From Parvularcula sp. BBD 1991-13 (GTDB lineage Bacteria; Pseudomonadota; Alphaproteobacteria; Caulobacterales; Parvularculaceae): a DNA stretch of 33,467 bases. The number at the start of each line of letters is the position of its first letter. Within the stretch, counting starts at the first letter, position 1. This document shows positions 15,318 to 24,434 of the stretch, piece after piece. Where the stretch lies: assembly GCA_001657385.1 (NCBI GenBank), contig LYSZ01000015.1:229-33695 (forward strand). Reading direction: 5' to 3'. The notes under the pieces were generated by a model. The model saw only the letters and a program-made list of their open reading frames with translations. It was not told where the DNA came from and did not search any database. The position numbers and the translations under genes are program-made.

Positions 15318-17363
15318 ATGCGTGTTGCCACCGACGTTGGAGGAACCTTTACGGATCTGGTGTGTATTGACGGCGGCGGTATCCGCATTACCAAAGCCGA
15401 TACGACGCCTCCGGATTTTGAACAGGGCGTTCTGAATGCGGTCGAAAAGGGCGGGATCGATCCTGCGGCCATCGACGATTTCGTTCACGGCACCACGGTC
15501 GTCATCAATGCGCTGTTGTCGCGCCGCGGCGCGACAACGGGATTGATCACGACCCGCGGCTTTCGCGACGTATTGGAGATCGCGCGGGGCAATCGTCCCG
15601 ATCTCTTCAATCTTGCGTTCGAGAAGCCCGCGCCGTTCGTGCCGCGCTATCTGCGATGCGAGATTACGGAGCGCATGGATTATCTCGGGCGCGTCGTCGA
15701 GCCGGTTGCGCTCGATGAAATCGCGGCGATTGTCGATATGTACAAATCCGAGGGCGTAGAGTCGGTCGCCGTTGCGTGCCTGCACGCCTATATCAATCCG
15801 GCGCACGAAAAAGCCATCGAAGAGGAAATCAGCAGGCTGTGGCCGGAGGTGTCTGTTATCGCCTCGCACAAGGTTTGCGGCGAATGGCGCGAATACGAGC
15901 GGACCAGCACGGCGGTTCTCTCCGCATACGTTCATCCGTTGGCGAAAGGGTATCTCGCTTCGCTCGACGAGAAGATGAGCGCGCGCGGACTGGCGAAGAA
16001 GCCGCTCATCATGCGTTCGAACGGCGGCGTCGCCACCGTGGAGGGCGCGCGCAATGATCCCATCTCCATGGTCGAATCCGGTCCGGCAAGCGGCGTCCTC
16101 GGCGCCGCGGCGCTGGGCCGGCAGATCGGGCAGCCGAATCTCATCGCCCTCGATATCGGCGGGACGACCGCGAAAACCGCGCTCATCGAAGACGGCGAGG
16201 CCAGGATTACGACCGCTTACAAAATCGAATGGGACCGGACCAATCCCGGCTATCCTATCCGCACGCCGGTGGTCGACCTCGTGGAGATCGGCAATGGCGG
16301 CGGCTCGATCGCCTGGATAGACGATGGCGGCCGCCTGCATGTGGGGCCGCAGAGCGCGGGCTCGCAGCCCGGACCCGCCGCTTACGGCCGAGGCGGCCGG
16401 AACATTACAACCACTGACGCCAACCTCGTTCTTGGACGGATCAATCCGGACCTTTTCCTTGGCGGCGCGCAGCAACCGGACTGGGACAACGTCAATCGCG
16501 CTTTCGCGCCGTTGCAGGAGCGGCTGGGCGAGAGCAGGGAAGCCATCGCGCGCGGCGTGATCCGGCTCGCGAACGCCAATATGGTCAACGCCCTGAAGCT
16601 CGTCTCCCTGAACCGGGGCTACGATCCGCGCGATTTCGCCCTGATCGCCTTCGGCGGCGGCGGCGGCATGCATGCGGTCGCGCTTGCAGAAGAGCTGATG
16701 ACGCCTAAGGTCATCGTTCCCGTGAACTCCTCCGTGTTCTCCGCATGGGGAATGCTGATGTGCGACCTGCGGCGGGATTTTCTGAAAACGAACGTCAAAA
16801 CGCTGAATGCGGACGAAGCCGGCGATATCGAAAGCGCCTATCGCGCGCTGGAAAAAGAAGCGGTGAAAACCAGTCTCGCCGAAGGCATCCCCGAACAGGC
16901 CATGCGCATCGAGCGCTACGCCGACATGCGTTACGCCGGTCAGGAACATACGGTCAAAATCGCGATGCCGGAAACGTCCTTCGACGCCGCCGCCGTCGAG
17001 CGCAGCGCATCCGTTTTCCATGATGCGCACGAACGGGAATACACCTTCCGTCTCGATACGCCGATCGAGCTGGTCAATCTGCATGTGGTCGTCTTTGCGG
17101 ACATCGACAAGAAACCGCTTCCAGAACGCGCTGTTACAGGCAAGGGCGTCGACGATATCACAAAGGGCCGGCGGCGCGTCGATTTCGACGAAGCAGGCGT
17201 TCACGATGCGGATATTTACGACCTTGGAGCCTTCGAGCCCGGCATGATCGTATCCGGTCCCGCCGTTCTGGAGGACCCGACCGCGACGCTAGTCGTTTCC
17301 CCCGGCAAGCGTGCGGAAATGGACGCCTATGGCAACATTCACATTGAGATGAGGACGACATGA
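15318..17363 (+). CDS. hyuA: Hydantoinase/oxoprolinase subunit A, copy 1
   Basis: A 681-residue HyuA-type subunit of an ATP-dependent amide- or imide-ring opening enzyme. The first phosphate-binding motif DVGGTFTD is at residues 6-13 in the N-terminal domain, and the second ASKHA-fold motif LDIGGTTAKTALIE at about 277-290. The conserved EIARGNRPDLFNL, VESGPASGVLGAA, GPQSAGSQPGPAAYG and FGGGGGMHAVALAEEL segments are all present. It is full length for the family. The substrate is not determinable from sequence; relatives act on hydantoins, N-methylhydantoin, 5-oxoproline, or acetone and acetophenone. It overlaps its B partner by four bases and closely resembles the second A subunit at 19397. 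AGGAAA precedes the ATG. Confidence 0.93.
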   Translation: MRVATDVGGTFTDLVCIDGGGIRITKADTTPPDFEQGVLNAVEKGGIDPAAIDDFVHGTTVVINALLSRRGATTGLITTRGFRDVLEIARGNRPDLFNLAFEKPAPFVPRYLRCEITERMDYLGRVVEPVALDEIAAIVDMYKSEGVESVAVACLHAYINPAHEKAIEEEISRLWPEVSVIASHKVCGEWREYERTSTAVLSAYVHPLAKGYLASLDEKMSARGLAKKPLIMRSNGGVATVEGARNDPISMVESGPASGVLGAAALGRQIGQPNLIALDIGGTTAKTALIEDGEARITTAYKIEWDRTNPGYPIRTPVVDLVEIGNGGGSIAWIDDGGRLHVGPQSAGSQPGPAAYGRGGRNITTTDANLVLGRINPDLFLGGAQQPDWDNVNRAFAPLQERLGESREAIARGVIRLANANMVNALKLVSLNRGYDPRDFALIAFGGGGGMHAVALAEELMTPKVIVPVNSSVFSAWGMLMCDLRRDFLKTNVKTLNADEAGDIESAYRALEKEAVKTSLAEGIPEQAMRIERYADMRYAGQEHTVKIAMPETSFDAAAVERSASVFHDAHEREYTFRLDTPIELVNLHVVVFADIDKKPLPERAVTGKGVDDITKGRRRVDFDEAGVHDADIYDLGAFEPGMIVSGPAVLEDPTATLVVSPGKRAEMDAYGNIHIEMRTT

Positions 17364-19054
17364 TCGAGCACAAGTCCGATCCGTTCAGCCAGGAAATTAT
17401 CAAGAACGCGCTGGTCGCCATCGGCGATGAAATGTTCGAGGCGATGGCGCGGTCGAGCATGAGCCCGATTATCTACGAGGTGCTGGATTATTCCGTAGGG
17501 CTGACGAACAAGGCCGGCGACTTGATCGCCCAGGGCAACGGGACGACCGTTTTCCTCGGCATGATTGATGCGCTGGTCAAACAGATCATCGAAAAATTCG
17601 GGCCGTCCGGAAGCATCAAGCCCGGGGACGTCTTCATCAGCAACGATCCCTATTTCGGAACGCACCTGTCCGACATGGCCCTCGCCAAGCCTATTTTCTT
17701 TGAAGAGGCGCTTGTCGGCTTCGCGGTCAACAAGGCGCACTGGATCGATGTCGGCGGCATGACGCCCGGCAGCTTTACGCCGTCATCGACCGAGATTTAC
17801 CAGGAAGGGCTTCAGATCCCGACCATGAAGGTGATCGACGAGGGCGTTGTGTTGCAACCGGTGCTGGACCTGATCGCGGCGAATATCCGCCTGCCGAAGG
17901 AATCGCTGGGGGACTTCTGGGCCGGGGTCGCGGCCAATAATGTCGGCGCGGAACGACTCGTCAGGCTTTACGAAAAATACGGCGTCGAGGCCATGAACGC
18001 GGCCATGTCCGGCCTCCTGGACTATGGCGAGGAAATGATCGCGGCGGAGCTGAAGAAACTGCCGAAGGGCGTTTACGAAGCTGAGGACTGGATCGACGAC
18101 GACGGTCACGGCGACAAGCCGCTGCGCGTCTGCGCGCGCATCGAAGTCACCGAAGACAGGTTCAGGGTCGACTTCACCGGCTCCGCGCCGCAGGCGCTGG
18201 GGCCGATCAATCACGGGCGAACGGCGCTGGTGGCCGCGGTGCGCACGATTTTCAAGGCGCTGACCAATCCGCAGATCCCTTCGAATGGCGGTTGTTTCCG
18301 CGCGCTTGAAGTGATCTGCCCGGAAAAAACGGTGTTTACCGCGGAACGCCCGGCGCCGGTCTCGACTTACTGGGAAACCATGCTTTACGCGGAGGATCTG
18401 ATCTGGAAAGCGCTTGCCGAGCATCTGCCAGACCGCCTCACCGCAGGGCATGTTCTTTCCGTATGCGCTTTTATTCTGTCGGCGAAGCATCCAGAAACCC
18501 AGGAGGATGTCATCCTGGTGCAGCCGCTCGTGGGCGGTTGGGGCGCCATGAAAGAGCGCGACGGCCTGAACGGCCAGTTTTCCGTCGCCGACGGCGAAAC
18601 CTACAACATTCCCGTTGAAATACAGGAAGCGCGTTACGGCGTGCGCGTCAAACAGTACGCATTGCACAACGAAGACGGCGGCGAAGGCCGCCAGCGCGGC
18701 GGCAAGGGCGTTTATCTCGATTACGAGGTATTGTGCGACGAGGCGCATTTCAGCGGCAGTTTCGGCCGTTGCAAGTTTCCGCCCTGGGGCGCGGCCGGCG
18801 GCGCCAAAGGCTCTCCGAACTATGTTGAACTGTTCCGCGCCGATGCGGCGGGCGGGAACCGCGAGGTGTACGGAAAGCCGTCGCAGGTCAGGATGAAAAA
18901 AGGCGACATTGTTCGATGCGTCACGGCCACCGGCGGCGGATGGGGCGACCCCCTGGAGCGTTCCGAGGAGGCGCTGAGAGACGATCTCAAGAACGGTTAT
19001 GTAACGCCGGCGCAGGCGGCGCGGTTTTACCGACAGACTGCGGCGGCGGAGTAA
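17360..19054 (+). CDS. hyuB: Hydantoinase/oxoprolinase subunit B, copy 1
   Basis: A 564-residue HyuB-type subunit, the partner of the preceding A subunit, sharing the ATGA overlap at 17360-17363. The Hydantoinase_B domain covers nearly the whole length: FSQEIIKNALVAIGDEMFEA at the start, VFISNDPYFGTHLSDMAL near residue 92, VNKAHWIDVGGMTPGSF near 125, and QPLVGGWGAMKERDG and ATGGGWGDPLER towards the end. In this family the B subunit completes hydrolysis or ring opening of the substrate phosphorylated by A. It is soluble. It is closely related to the second B subunit (21469), pointing to duplication of the whole A-B pair. Confidence 0.93.
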   Translation: MIEHKSDPFSQEIIKNALVAIGDEMFEAMARSSMSPIIYEVLDYSVGLTNKAGDLIAQGNGTTVFLGMIDALVKQIIEKFGPSGSIKPGDVFISNDPYFGTHLSDMALAKPIFFEEALVGFAVNKAHWIDVGGMTPGSFTPSSTEIYQEGLQIPTMKVIDEGVVLQPVLDLIAANIRLPKESLGDFWAGVAANNVGAERLVRLYEKYGVEAMNAAMSGLLDYGEEMIAAELKKLPKGVYEAEDWIDDDGHGDKPLRVCARIEVTEDRFRVDFTGSAPQALGPINHGRTALVAAVRTIFKALTNPQIPSNGGCFRALEVICPEKTVFTAERPAPVSTYWETMLYAEDLIWKALAEHLPDRLTAGHVLSVCAFILSAKHPETQEDVILVQPLVGGWGAMKERDGLNGQFSVADGETYNIPVEIQEARYGVRVKQYALHNEDGGEGRQRGGKGVYLDYEVLCDEAHFSGSFGRCKFPPWGAAGGAKGSPNYVELFRADAAGGNREVYGKPSQVRMKKGDIVRCVTATGGGWGDPLERSEEALRDDLKNGYVTPAQAARFYRQTAAAE

Positions 19055-19111
19055 GCGTTGACGTACAATGTGTACTGAGCAATTCGCATCGGTAGAAAAG
19101 GAACGATTGAC

Positions 19112-19381
19112 ATGTGGAGAATAACGATGGCGGCCGGCGCCGTTTCCGCGCTTTTCGGAACGGCGATCGCCGGCCCGGTCGCTGATAAATGCGCCGAGGC
19201 CATGGCGTCGATCGGGGCGGCGAATATCGAAGAAGGCTGCGCCTGTTTCGAGACAGAGATCGAAGGTTCGTTAGCAGAGGAGTATCTCGCGCTCGATCTC
19301 GATAACTGGAGCGGCGACGCCTCAGACGCGCTGAAAGAGGCGGCGGCCGCATGCTTCCCTGACGACAACACGAACGAATAG
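19112..19381 (+). CDS. Small secreted Cys-containing protein between the hyu pairs
   Basis: An 89-residue precursor. Residues 1-20 form a signal peptide (MAAGAVSALFGTAIA with cleavage after AIA), leaving a mature protein of about 69 acidic residues with four cysteines: KCAE, CAC and CFPD. That number suits two disulfides in the periplasm. AAAAGGAA lies eight bases upstream of the ATG. It sits between hyuB copy 1 and hyuA copy 2 on the same strand, so it is probably co-transcribed. I recognise no family. Periplasmic location with a cytoplasmic enzyme operon suggests a binding or helper role for the substrate, but this is a guess. Confidence 0.7.
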   Translation: MWRITMAAGAVSALFGTAIAGPVADKCAEAMASIGAANIEEGCACFETEIEGSLAEEYLALDLDNWSGDASDALKEAAAACFPDDNTNE

Positions 19382-19396
19382 GAACAGGACGAGTTT

Positions 19397-21460
19397 ATGC
19401 CAAGGATTCGCGCCGCGTCGGATGTCGGTGGAACATTTACCGACCTTGTCTATTTTGAGGTCGACGCCGAAACCGGCGAGGTGCGGTCTGTCGAAACCGA
19501 GAAAGCCCACACCACGCCGCCGAATTTCGAGAAGGGCGTGGCGGACGCGTTCGACAAGGCCGGCGTCGCCTTGAGCGACGTTGATTTTTTCGCCCACGGC
19601 ACGACGGTCGTGATCAACGCGCTGACGGAGCGAAAGGGCGTCAAAACCGGCCTCATGACGACCCGGGGCTTTCGCGATATCCTTGAAATCGCCCGCGGCA
19701 ACAGGCCAGATTTTTTCAATCTGCGCTACAGGAAACCAGCGCCGTTCGTGCCGCGGTATCTGCGCCTGGAAGTATCCGAACGGATGAATTACAAGGGCGA
19801 GGTGCTGCACCCCCTTGAGGCGGCGGATGTCGATCCCATCACGGATTTTTTCAGGGAAGAGGGCGTTGAAGCCATCGCTGTCTGTCTTCTGCATTCATAC
19901 GCCAACCCGGCTCATGAAATCGCCGTCGTCGATCGCATCAAGGCGCGTTGGCCGGAGGTATCCGTCGTGGCTTCCCACGAAATTTCCCGGGAATGGCGCG
20001 AATATGAACGCGCCAATACGGCGGCGCTGTGCGCCTATGTTCAGCCGACGACGCAAACCTATCTCAGCAAAATGGAAGACCGGCTTCGGCAAGGGGCGTT
20101 TGACGGGTCTTTTTACGTCATGCAGTCGAACGGCGGTATCGACACCGTCACGGCGACGCGGCGCACGCCGATTTCGATCGTCGAATCCGGTCCGGCCAGC
20201 GGGGTTCTCGGCGCGGCGGCGCTCGGCAAAGCGCTCGGCCTAGACAACATCATCGCCTTCGACATCGGCGGAACGACGGCGAAATGCTCGCTGGTCGAAA
20301 ACGGGAAGGTCGCCATCACGAGCCAGTATATGATTGAGCGCTCGACCAAGTCGGCGGGCTATCCGATCATGACTCCGGTCGTCGATATCGTCGAAATCGG
20401 TAATGGCGGCGGTTCCATCGGCTGGGTCGACGAGCACGGAAAGATGCATGTCGGTCCGCAAAGCGCCGGCGCGCTGCCGGGTCCGGTGGCGTATGGCAAG
20501 GGCGGTGCGGCGCCGACTACGACCGACGCCAACCTGATGCTGAAAAGGATTAATCCGGAGTATTTCATTGGCGGAGAGATAAAAGCGGACATGGCCGCGG
20601 TGAATGCGGCCTTCGCGACGCTTGGCGCCAAGCTCGGCCTGTCGCCGGAAGACGCCGCGCGGGGCGTTGTCCGCATCGCCAATAACAATATGACCAACGC
20701 TTTGAAGTTGGTGTCGATCAACCGGGGCCATGACCCGCGCGATTTCACGATGATCGCCTTTGGCGGCGGCGGCGCCATGCATGCGACGGCTCTCGCGGCG
20801 GAGTTGAAAATCCCGAAAGTCGTCATTCCCGCGCATTCAGCGGTATTCTCCGCATGGGGCATGTTGATGTCGGATCTGCGCCGCGACTACATCCGCACAC
20901 GGCCGACCGCCGTCGGTGCGGAGAGCGCGAAGCTTATCGGCGACACCTTTGCGGAAATGGAAGCGGAAGCCGTCGGCGCCTACAGGGCGGAGGGTATTGA
21001 ACAGGACCGCGTGCGCCTAGAGAGAACCCTGTCGATGCGCTATGAGGGGCAGGAACACGCCGTCGCCGTGCCGATCAGACCGGGGCCCGTCGCCGGGAGC
21101 GACGTTGAACGGATCGTCGCCGATTTCAAGGATGCGTACGAGAAGGAATACACCTACCGCCTCGATAACGCGGTCGAGATCGTCAATTACGCCGTGGTCG
21201 CCTTCGCTGCTGTCGACCGGCCGAAACTTGCGCCGCTGTCGAATACAGGCGGCGCGGACGCGGCGCTGAAAGGCAGCCGGCGCGTCGATTTCGATCCGCA
21301 CGGGGTATTCGACGCTGCGATTTACGACCGCGCAAAACTGGGCCGCGGGGCGACTTTCGCGGGCCCGGCCATCGTCGAAGAGGCCGGATCGACCACGGTC
21401 GTATTTCCCGACCAGCATGTTACGGTCGACGACTACGGCAATCTCCATATCGATTTGTAA
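19397..21460 (+). CDS. hyuA: Hydantoinase/oxoprolinase subunit A, copy 2
   Basis: A 687-residue HyuA-type subunit, paralogous to the one at 15318. It has DVGGTFTD at residues 9-16, the second nucleotide motif FDIGGTTAKCSLVENG at about 287, and conserved EIARGNRPDFFNLRYRKPAP, ESGPASGVLGAAALGKAL and FGGGGAMHATALAAEL. The two copies align over the full length and differ mostly in surface stretches and in the C-terminal domain, so substrate range may differ. It is followed nine bases later by its B partner. AGGACGAG upstream serves as ribosome-binding site. The exact reaction is not readable from sequence. Confidence 0.93.
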   Translation: MPRIRAASDVGGTFTDLVYFEVDAETGEVRSVETEKAHTTPPNFEKGVADAFDKAGVALSDVDFFAHGTTVVINALTERKGVKTGLMTTRGFRDILEIARGNRPDFFNLRYRKPAPFVPRYLRLEVSERMNYKGEVLHPLEAADVDPITDFFREEGVEAIAVCLLHSYANPAHEIAVVDRIKARWPEVSVVASHEISREWREYERANTAALCAYVQPTTQTYLSKMEDRLRQGAFDGSFYVMQSNGGIDTVTATRRTPISIVESGPASGVLGAAALGKALGLDNIIAFDIGGTTAKCSLVENGKVAITSQYMIERSTKSAGYPIMTPVVDIVEIGNGGGSIGWVDEHGKMHVGPQSAGALPGPVAYGKGGAAPTTTDANLMLKRINPEYFIGGEIKADMAAVNAAFATLGAKLGLSPEDAARGVVRIANNNMTNALKLVSINRGHDPRDFTMIAFGGGGAMHATALAAELKIPKVVIPAHSAVFSAWGMLMSDLRRDYIRTRPTAVGAESAKLIGDTFAEMEAEAVGAYRAEGIEQDRVRLERTLSMRYEGQEHAVAVPIRPGPVAGSDVERIVADFKDAYEKEYTYRLDNAVEIVNYAVVAFAAVDRPKLAPLSNTGGADAALKGSRRVDFDPHGVFDAAIYDRAKLGRGATFAGPAIVEEAGSTTVVFPDQHVTVDDYGNLHIDL

Positions 21461-21468
21461 GGGGCTGA

Positions 21469-23157
21469 ATGATGTCGGCGGCAACGGAATATCTCACACC
21501 TGAACACGATCCGATCACCATTGAAATCATCCAGAGCTCGCTTTCAGCGATTACGGATGAAATGTTCGCCACGATGCGGCGCACGGCGATGAGCTCCATC
21601 ATTTACGAGGTGCTGGACTTCGGCGTTGCGCTGTTCAACGCGAGGGGCGAACTGGCGAGTTCCGGTTCGGGCATTCCCGGCTTCATCGGCATGCTTGAGC
21701 CGGGGGTCAAGGCGATCATGGAGAAATTCGACGTCGGCGAAGAGGTGCGCGACGGCGATATCTTCATGCTGAATATTCCTCACAGGGGCGGCGTCAGCCA
21801 TATCAACGACGTGGTAATGATCATGCCCGTCTTTGCCGGCGGGGAACTGATCGGGTGGCTGTCGAACAAGGCTCACTGGGTCGATATCGGCGGCGCTTTT
21901 CCCGGCGGGATCAGTCCGGACGCGACGGAAATCTACCAGGAGGGCTTGCAGCTTCCGGGCGTCAAGGTGATCGAAGGCGGCCGGGTGAACCAGGCGGTGC
22001 TCGACATTATCGTTACGAACTCGCGGGTGCCGGAAACCACGAAGGGCGATTTCTGGGCGGGCGTTGCGTCCATGCGCGCCGGCTGCAAGCGTTTTCTGGC
22101 GCTGGTCGACAAGTATGGCGCAGGCGCCGTTCGTTTTGCGATGGACGATTACATCGCGCTCGGAGAGAAGATCGCGCGCGGCGCCATGAAGGATTTGCCC
22201 AAGGGCGAGTTCGCGGCGGAGGAAACGCTCGAAGACGGGCGCAGGATCAAGGTCAAGATCACCATCACCGATGAGAAGTTCATCGTCGATCTTCGCGACA
22301 ACCCGTCGCAAAGCAAGACGTCGTCCCTGAACGCATCGCGCGATTCGACGTTTGTCGACTGCCAGATGATTTTCAAGGCCGTCACCAGTCCCGAAACCTT
22401 CGGCAACGCCGGTTCGTTTCGCCCGATTGAAATGCTGGTCGACGACGGCTCGATGTTCGCAGCGGAATATCCGACGGCGATGGGCGTCTACTACGAAGTC
22501 GCGATGATCAGCTTCGACCTGTTGTGGAAGGCCCTGGCGCCGGCGATGCCGGATCGCCTTCCGGCGGGGCATTACGCCTCGATCTGCGGCACCTTCATGG
22601 GCGGGCCGCATCCGGAGACGGGACACAACCACGGCATTGTCGAGCCGCAGCTTGGCGGGTGGGGCGCGTCGCGCGACGGCGACGGCGTCAATGCTCTCTA
22701 TACGGGGTTTCATGGCGACACGTTCAACGTGCCGGTCGAGATCACCGAACAGCGCAACGGGCTGATGGTCGACCGGCTCTGTCTCAACGACGCGCCGGGC
22801 GGCGAGGGCGCGTTCATCGGCGGCAGGGGCATCTGTCTCGATTATCGCATTATGGCCGAGGAGTGGTGGCTGACCATGGCCTATGTGCGCTCTGAGGTCG
22901 GCCCGTGGGGCCTGGAAGGCGGGAACGAAGGGTCTACGAATTATGTGGAGGTGGTCCGCGCCGGCGGCGAAACGACGCGATATTCCGCCTGCACCGCCGT
23001 ACCGCTCGGTCCGGATGACGTGGTCAAGGTCTACACCGCCTCGGGCGGCGGATACGGCGCGCCCGAGGCGCGCCCGCGGGAAAGGATTTTGGAGGATATC
23101 AAAAACGGCTATATTTCCGCGCAAAGAGCCGCGGAAATCTATGGCGTCAAGGCCTGA
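21469..23157 (+). CDS. hyuB: Hydantoinase/oxoprolinase subunit B, copy 2
   Basis: A 562-residue HyuB-type subunit, partner of the A subunit just upstream. Recognisable segments are ITIEIIQSSLSAITDEMFAT, LNIPHRGGVSHINDVVMIMP, NKAHWVDIGGAFPGGISPDA, EPQLGGWGASRDGDGVNA and YTASGGGYGAPEARP. The usual NDPY-type segment reads NIPHRGGVSHINDV here, a difference from copy 1 that may mark a different substrate. Two ATGs are possible (21469 and 21472); AAGGGG at 21459-21464 is better spaced for the second. The amidohydrolase follows 35 bases later on the same strand. Confidence 0.93.
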   Translation: MMSAATEYLTPEHDPITIEIIQSSLSAITDEMFATMRRTAMSSIIYEVLDFGVALFNARGELASSGSGIPGFIGMLEPGVKAIMEKFDVGEEVRDGDIFMLNIPHRGGVSHINDVVMIMPVFAGGELIGWLSNKAHWVDIGGAFPGGISPDATEIYQEGLQLPGVKVIEGGRVNQAVLDIIVTNSRVPETTKGDFWAGVASMRAGCKRFLALVDKYGAGAVRFAMDDYIALGEKIARGAMKDLPKGEFAAEETLEDGRRIKVKITITDEKFIVDLRDNPSQSKTSSLNASRDSTFVDCQMIFKAVTSPETFGNAGSFRPIEMLVDDGSMFAAEYPTAMGVYYEVAMISFDLLWKALAPAMPDRLPAGHYASICGTFMGGPHPETGHNHGIVEPQLGGWGASRDGDGVNALYTGFHGDTFNVPVEITEQRNGLMVDRLCLNDAPGGEGAFIGGRGICLDYRIMAEEWWLTMAYVRSEVGPWGLEGGNEGSTNYVEVVRAGGETTRYSACTAVPLGPDDVVKVYTASGGGYGAPEARPRERILEDIKNGYISAQRAAEIYGVKA

Positions 23158-23192
23158 GACGGCGGCGGTCACATACCAAGGGAGCAGGCGCT

Positions 23193-24425
23193 TTGGCGAG
23201 CATCACCGTAAAAAACGCGCGTATTCTGGACACTGAACGAGAAGACCCCGGCGACCCGTCGGACATTGTCGTCGCCGATGGCGAAATCAGGGAAATCATG
23301 CCCGCGGGACGGGCGAGCGCTGGCGACGCGGTCGATGCGGGCGGGCGATTTGTCATGCCGGGGCTGATTGACTGCCACGCGCACCCTTTTCTCGCCGACG
23401 TCAACCTCGCCCGGCTCAACGAAGTGCCGCTGACGCTGATGACGGCGCGCGCGGGCAATATCATGCGCGGCATGCTGATGCGCGGGTTCACCACGATCCG
23501 CGACGCGGCGGGGGGCGACTGGGGCATCAAGCAGGCGGTCGAGGAAGACGAGATCATCGGCCCACGCATGTTTATCGCCGGCCGCGCCCTGTCGCAGACT
23601 GGCGGCCATGGAGACAGCCGCCGGCGCACTGAAACCGCCGCGCCGTGCCGCTGCGCCGACGCGCTCGCCATCACCGGGGTCATCGCCGACGGTCATGACG
23701 AGGTGCGCAAGGCGGTACGGGAGGAACTGCGCCTCGGCGCCGACCAGATCAAGATTTTCGTATCGGGCGGCGTGTCCTCGCCCCACGATCCGCTGGAATG
23801 CAATCAGTACTCGGCGGAAGAAATCCGCGTCATCGTCGAGGAGGCGACGCGGCGCAACACCTACGTCATGGCCCACGCCTACGGCGCGGATGCAATCAAG
23901 GTCGCCCTCGAAGAAGGCGTGCGGTCGATCGAGCACGGCAACATGATCGACGACGAAGCGGCGCGGCTTGCCGCCGAAAAGGGCGCCTATGTGGTCCCGA
24001 CCCTTGTGACCTACACCGTGCTTGAGGAAGAGGGACGCAAGCATGGCTGGAGCGAGGCGATGCTTGACAAGCTCGCCGTCGTGAAGTCGGCGGGACTGTC
24101 GAGCATCGAAATCTGCAAGCGAGCCGGTGTGAAGCTTGGTCTTGGAACGGATCTTCTAGGCGATACTTTCGGTCACCAGTCGAGGGAGTTTCTGATCCGC
24201 TCTGAAATCGAAACGCCGCGGGAAATCCTGCGCTCGGCGACGCGCGTCAATGCGGAGATCCTCAACCGCGCCGGCCGGCTCGGCGAGATCTCGGAGGGCG
24301 CGGTCGCCGACCTTCTGGTGCTGGACGGCAATCCGTTCGACGATCTCGGCGTCCTCCAGGATCAGGGCGCGCACGTGCCGCTGATCATGAAGGGCGGCGC
24401 CATCTACAAGAACCAGTTGCATTAG
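23193..24425 (+). CDS. Prolidase-like metal-dependent amidohydrolase
   Basis: A 410-residue amidohydrolase-superfamily enzyme of the cog1228 type. Metal and catalytic residues are all present: H62-A-H64, K187 (probably carboxylated) in ADQIKIFVSGG, H228 in MAHAYG, H248 in SIEHGN and D320 in GLGTDLLG. The TGGHGD and CRCAD segments are typical of the clade that includes bacterial Xaa-Pro dipeptidases and Xaa-Arg/Lys carboxypeptidases. There is no signal peptide, so it is cytoplasmic. The start is a TTG preceded by AAGGGAG (23178-23184) at eight bases. Placed between the hydantoinase operon and an MFS transporter, it probably cleaves the peptide or N-acyl amino acid released by ring opening. Prolidase specificity is inferred. 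Confidence 0.88.
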   Translation: MASITVKNARILDTEREDPGDPSDIVVADGEIREIMPAGRASAGDAVDAGGRFVMPGLIDCHAHPFLADVNLARLNEVPLTLMTARAGNIMRGMLMRGFTTIRDAAGGDWGIKQAVEEDEIIGPRMFIAGRALSQTGGHGDSRRRTETAAPCRCADALAITGVIADGHDEVRKAVREELRLGADQIKIFVSGGVSSPHDPLECNQYSAEEIRVIVEEATRRNTYVMAHAYGADAIKVALEEGVRSIEHGNMIDDEAARLAAEKGAYVVPTLVTYTVLEEEGRKHGWSEAMLDKLAVVKSAGLSSIEICKRAGVKLGLGTDLLGDTFGHQSREFLIRSEIETPREILRSATRVNAEILNRAGRLGEISEGAVADLLVLDGNPFDDLGVLQDQGAHVPLIMKGGAIYKNQLH

Positions 24426-24434
24426 GACCGTTAT

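Noticed and set aside
13034-15472. 812-codon minus-strand ORF opposite the TonB receptor
   Set aside because: The opposite strand encodes a complete receptor with signal peptide and terminal Phe; this frame shows no motifs and runs through the terminator.
15279-17204. 641-codon minus-strand ORF opposite hyuA copy 1
   Set aside because: A shadow frame; a similar frame appears opposite the paralogous hyuA because the coding strand is conserved.
19058-19080. TTGACG and GTACA-ATG-TGTAC as a promoter or operator for the small secreted protein
   Set aside because: No -10 at suitable spacing and only 5-bp arms; it could easily be chance.
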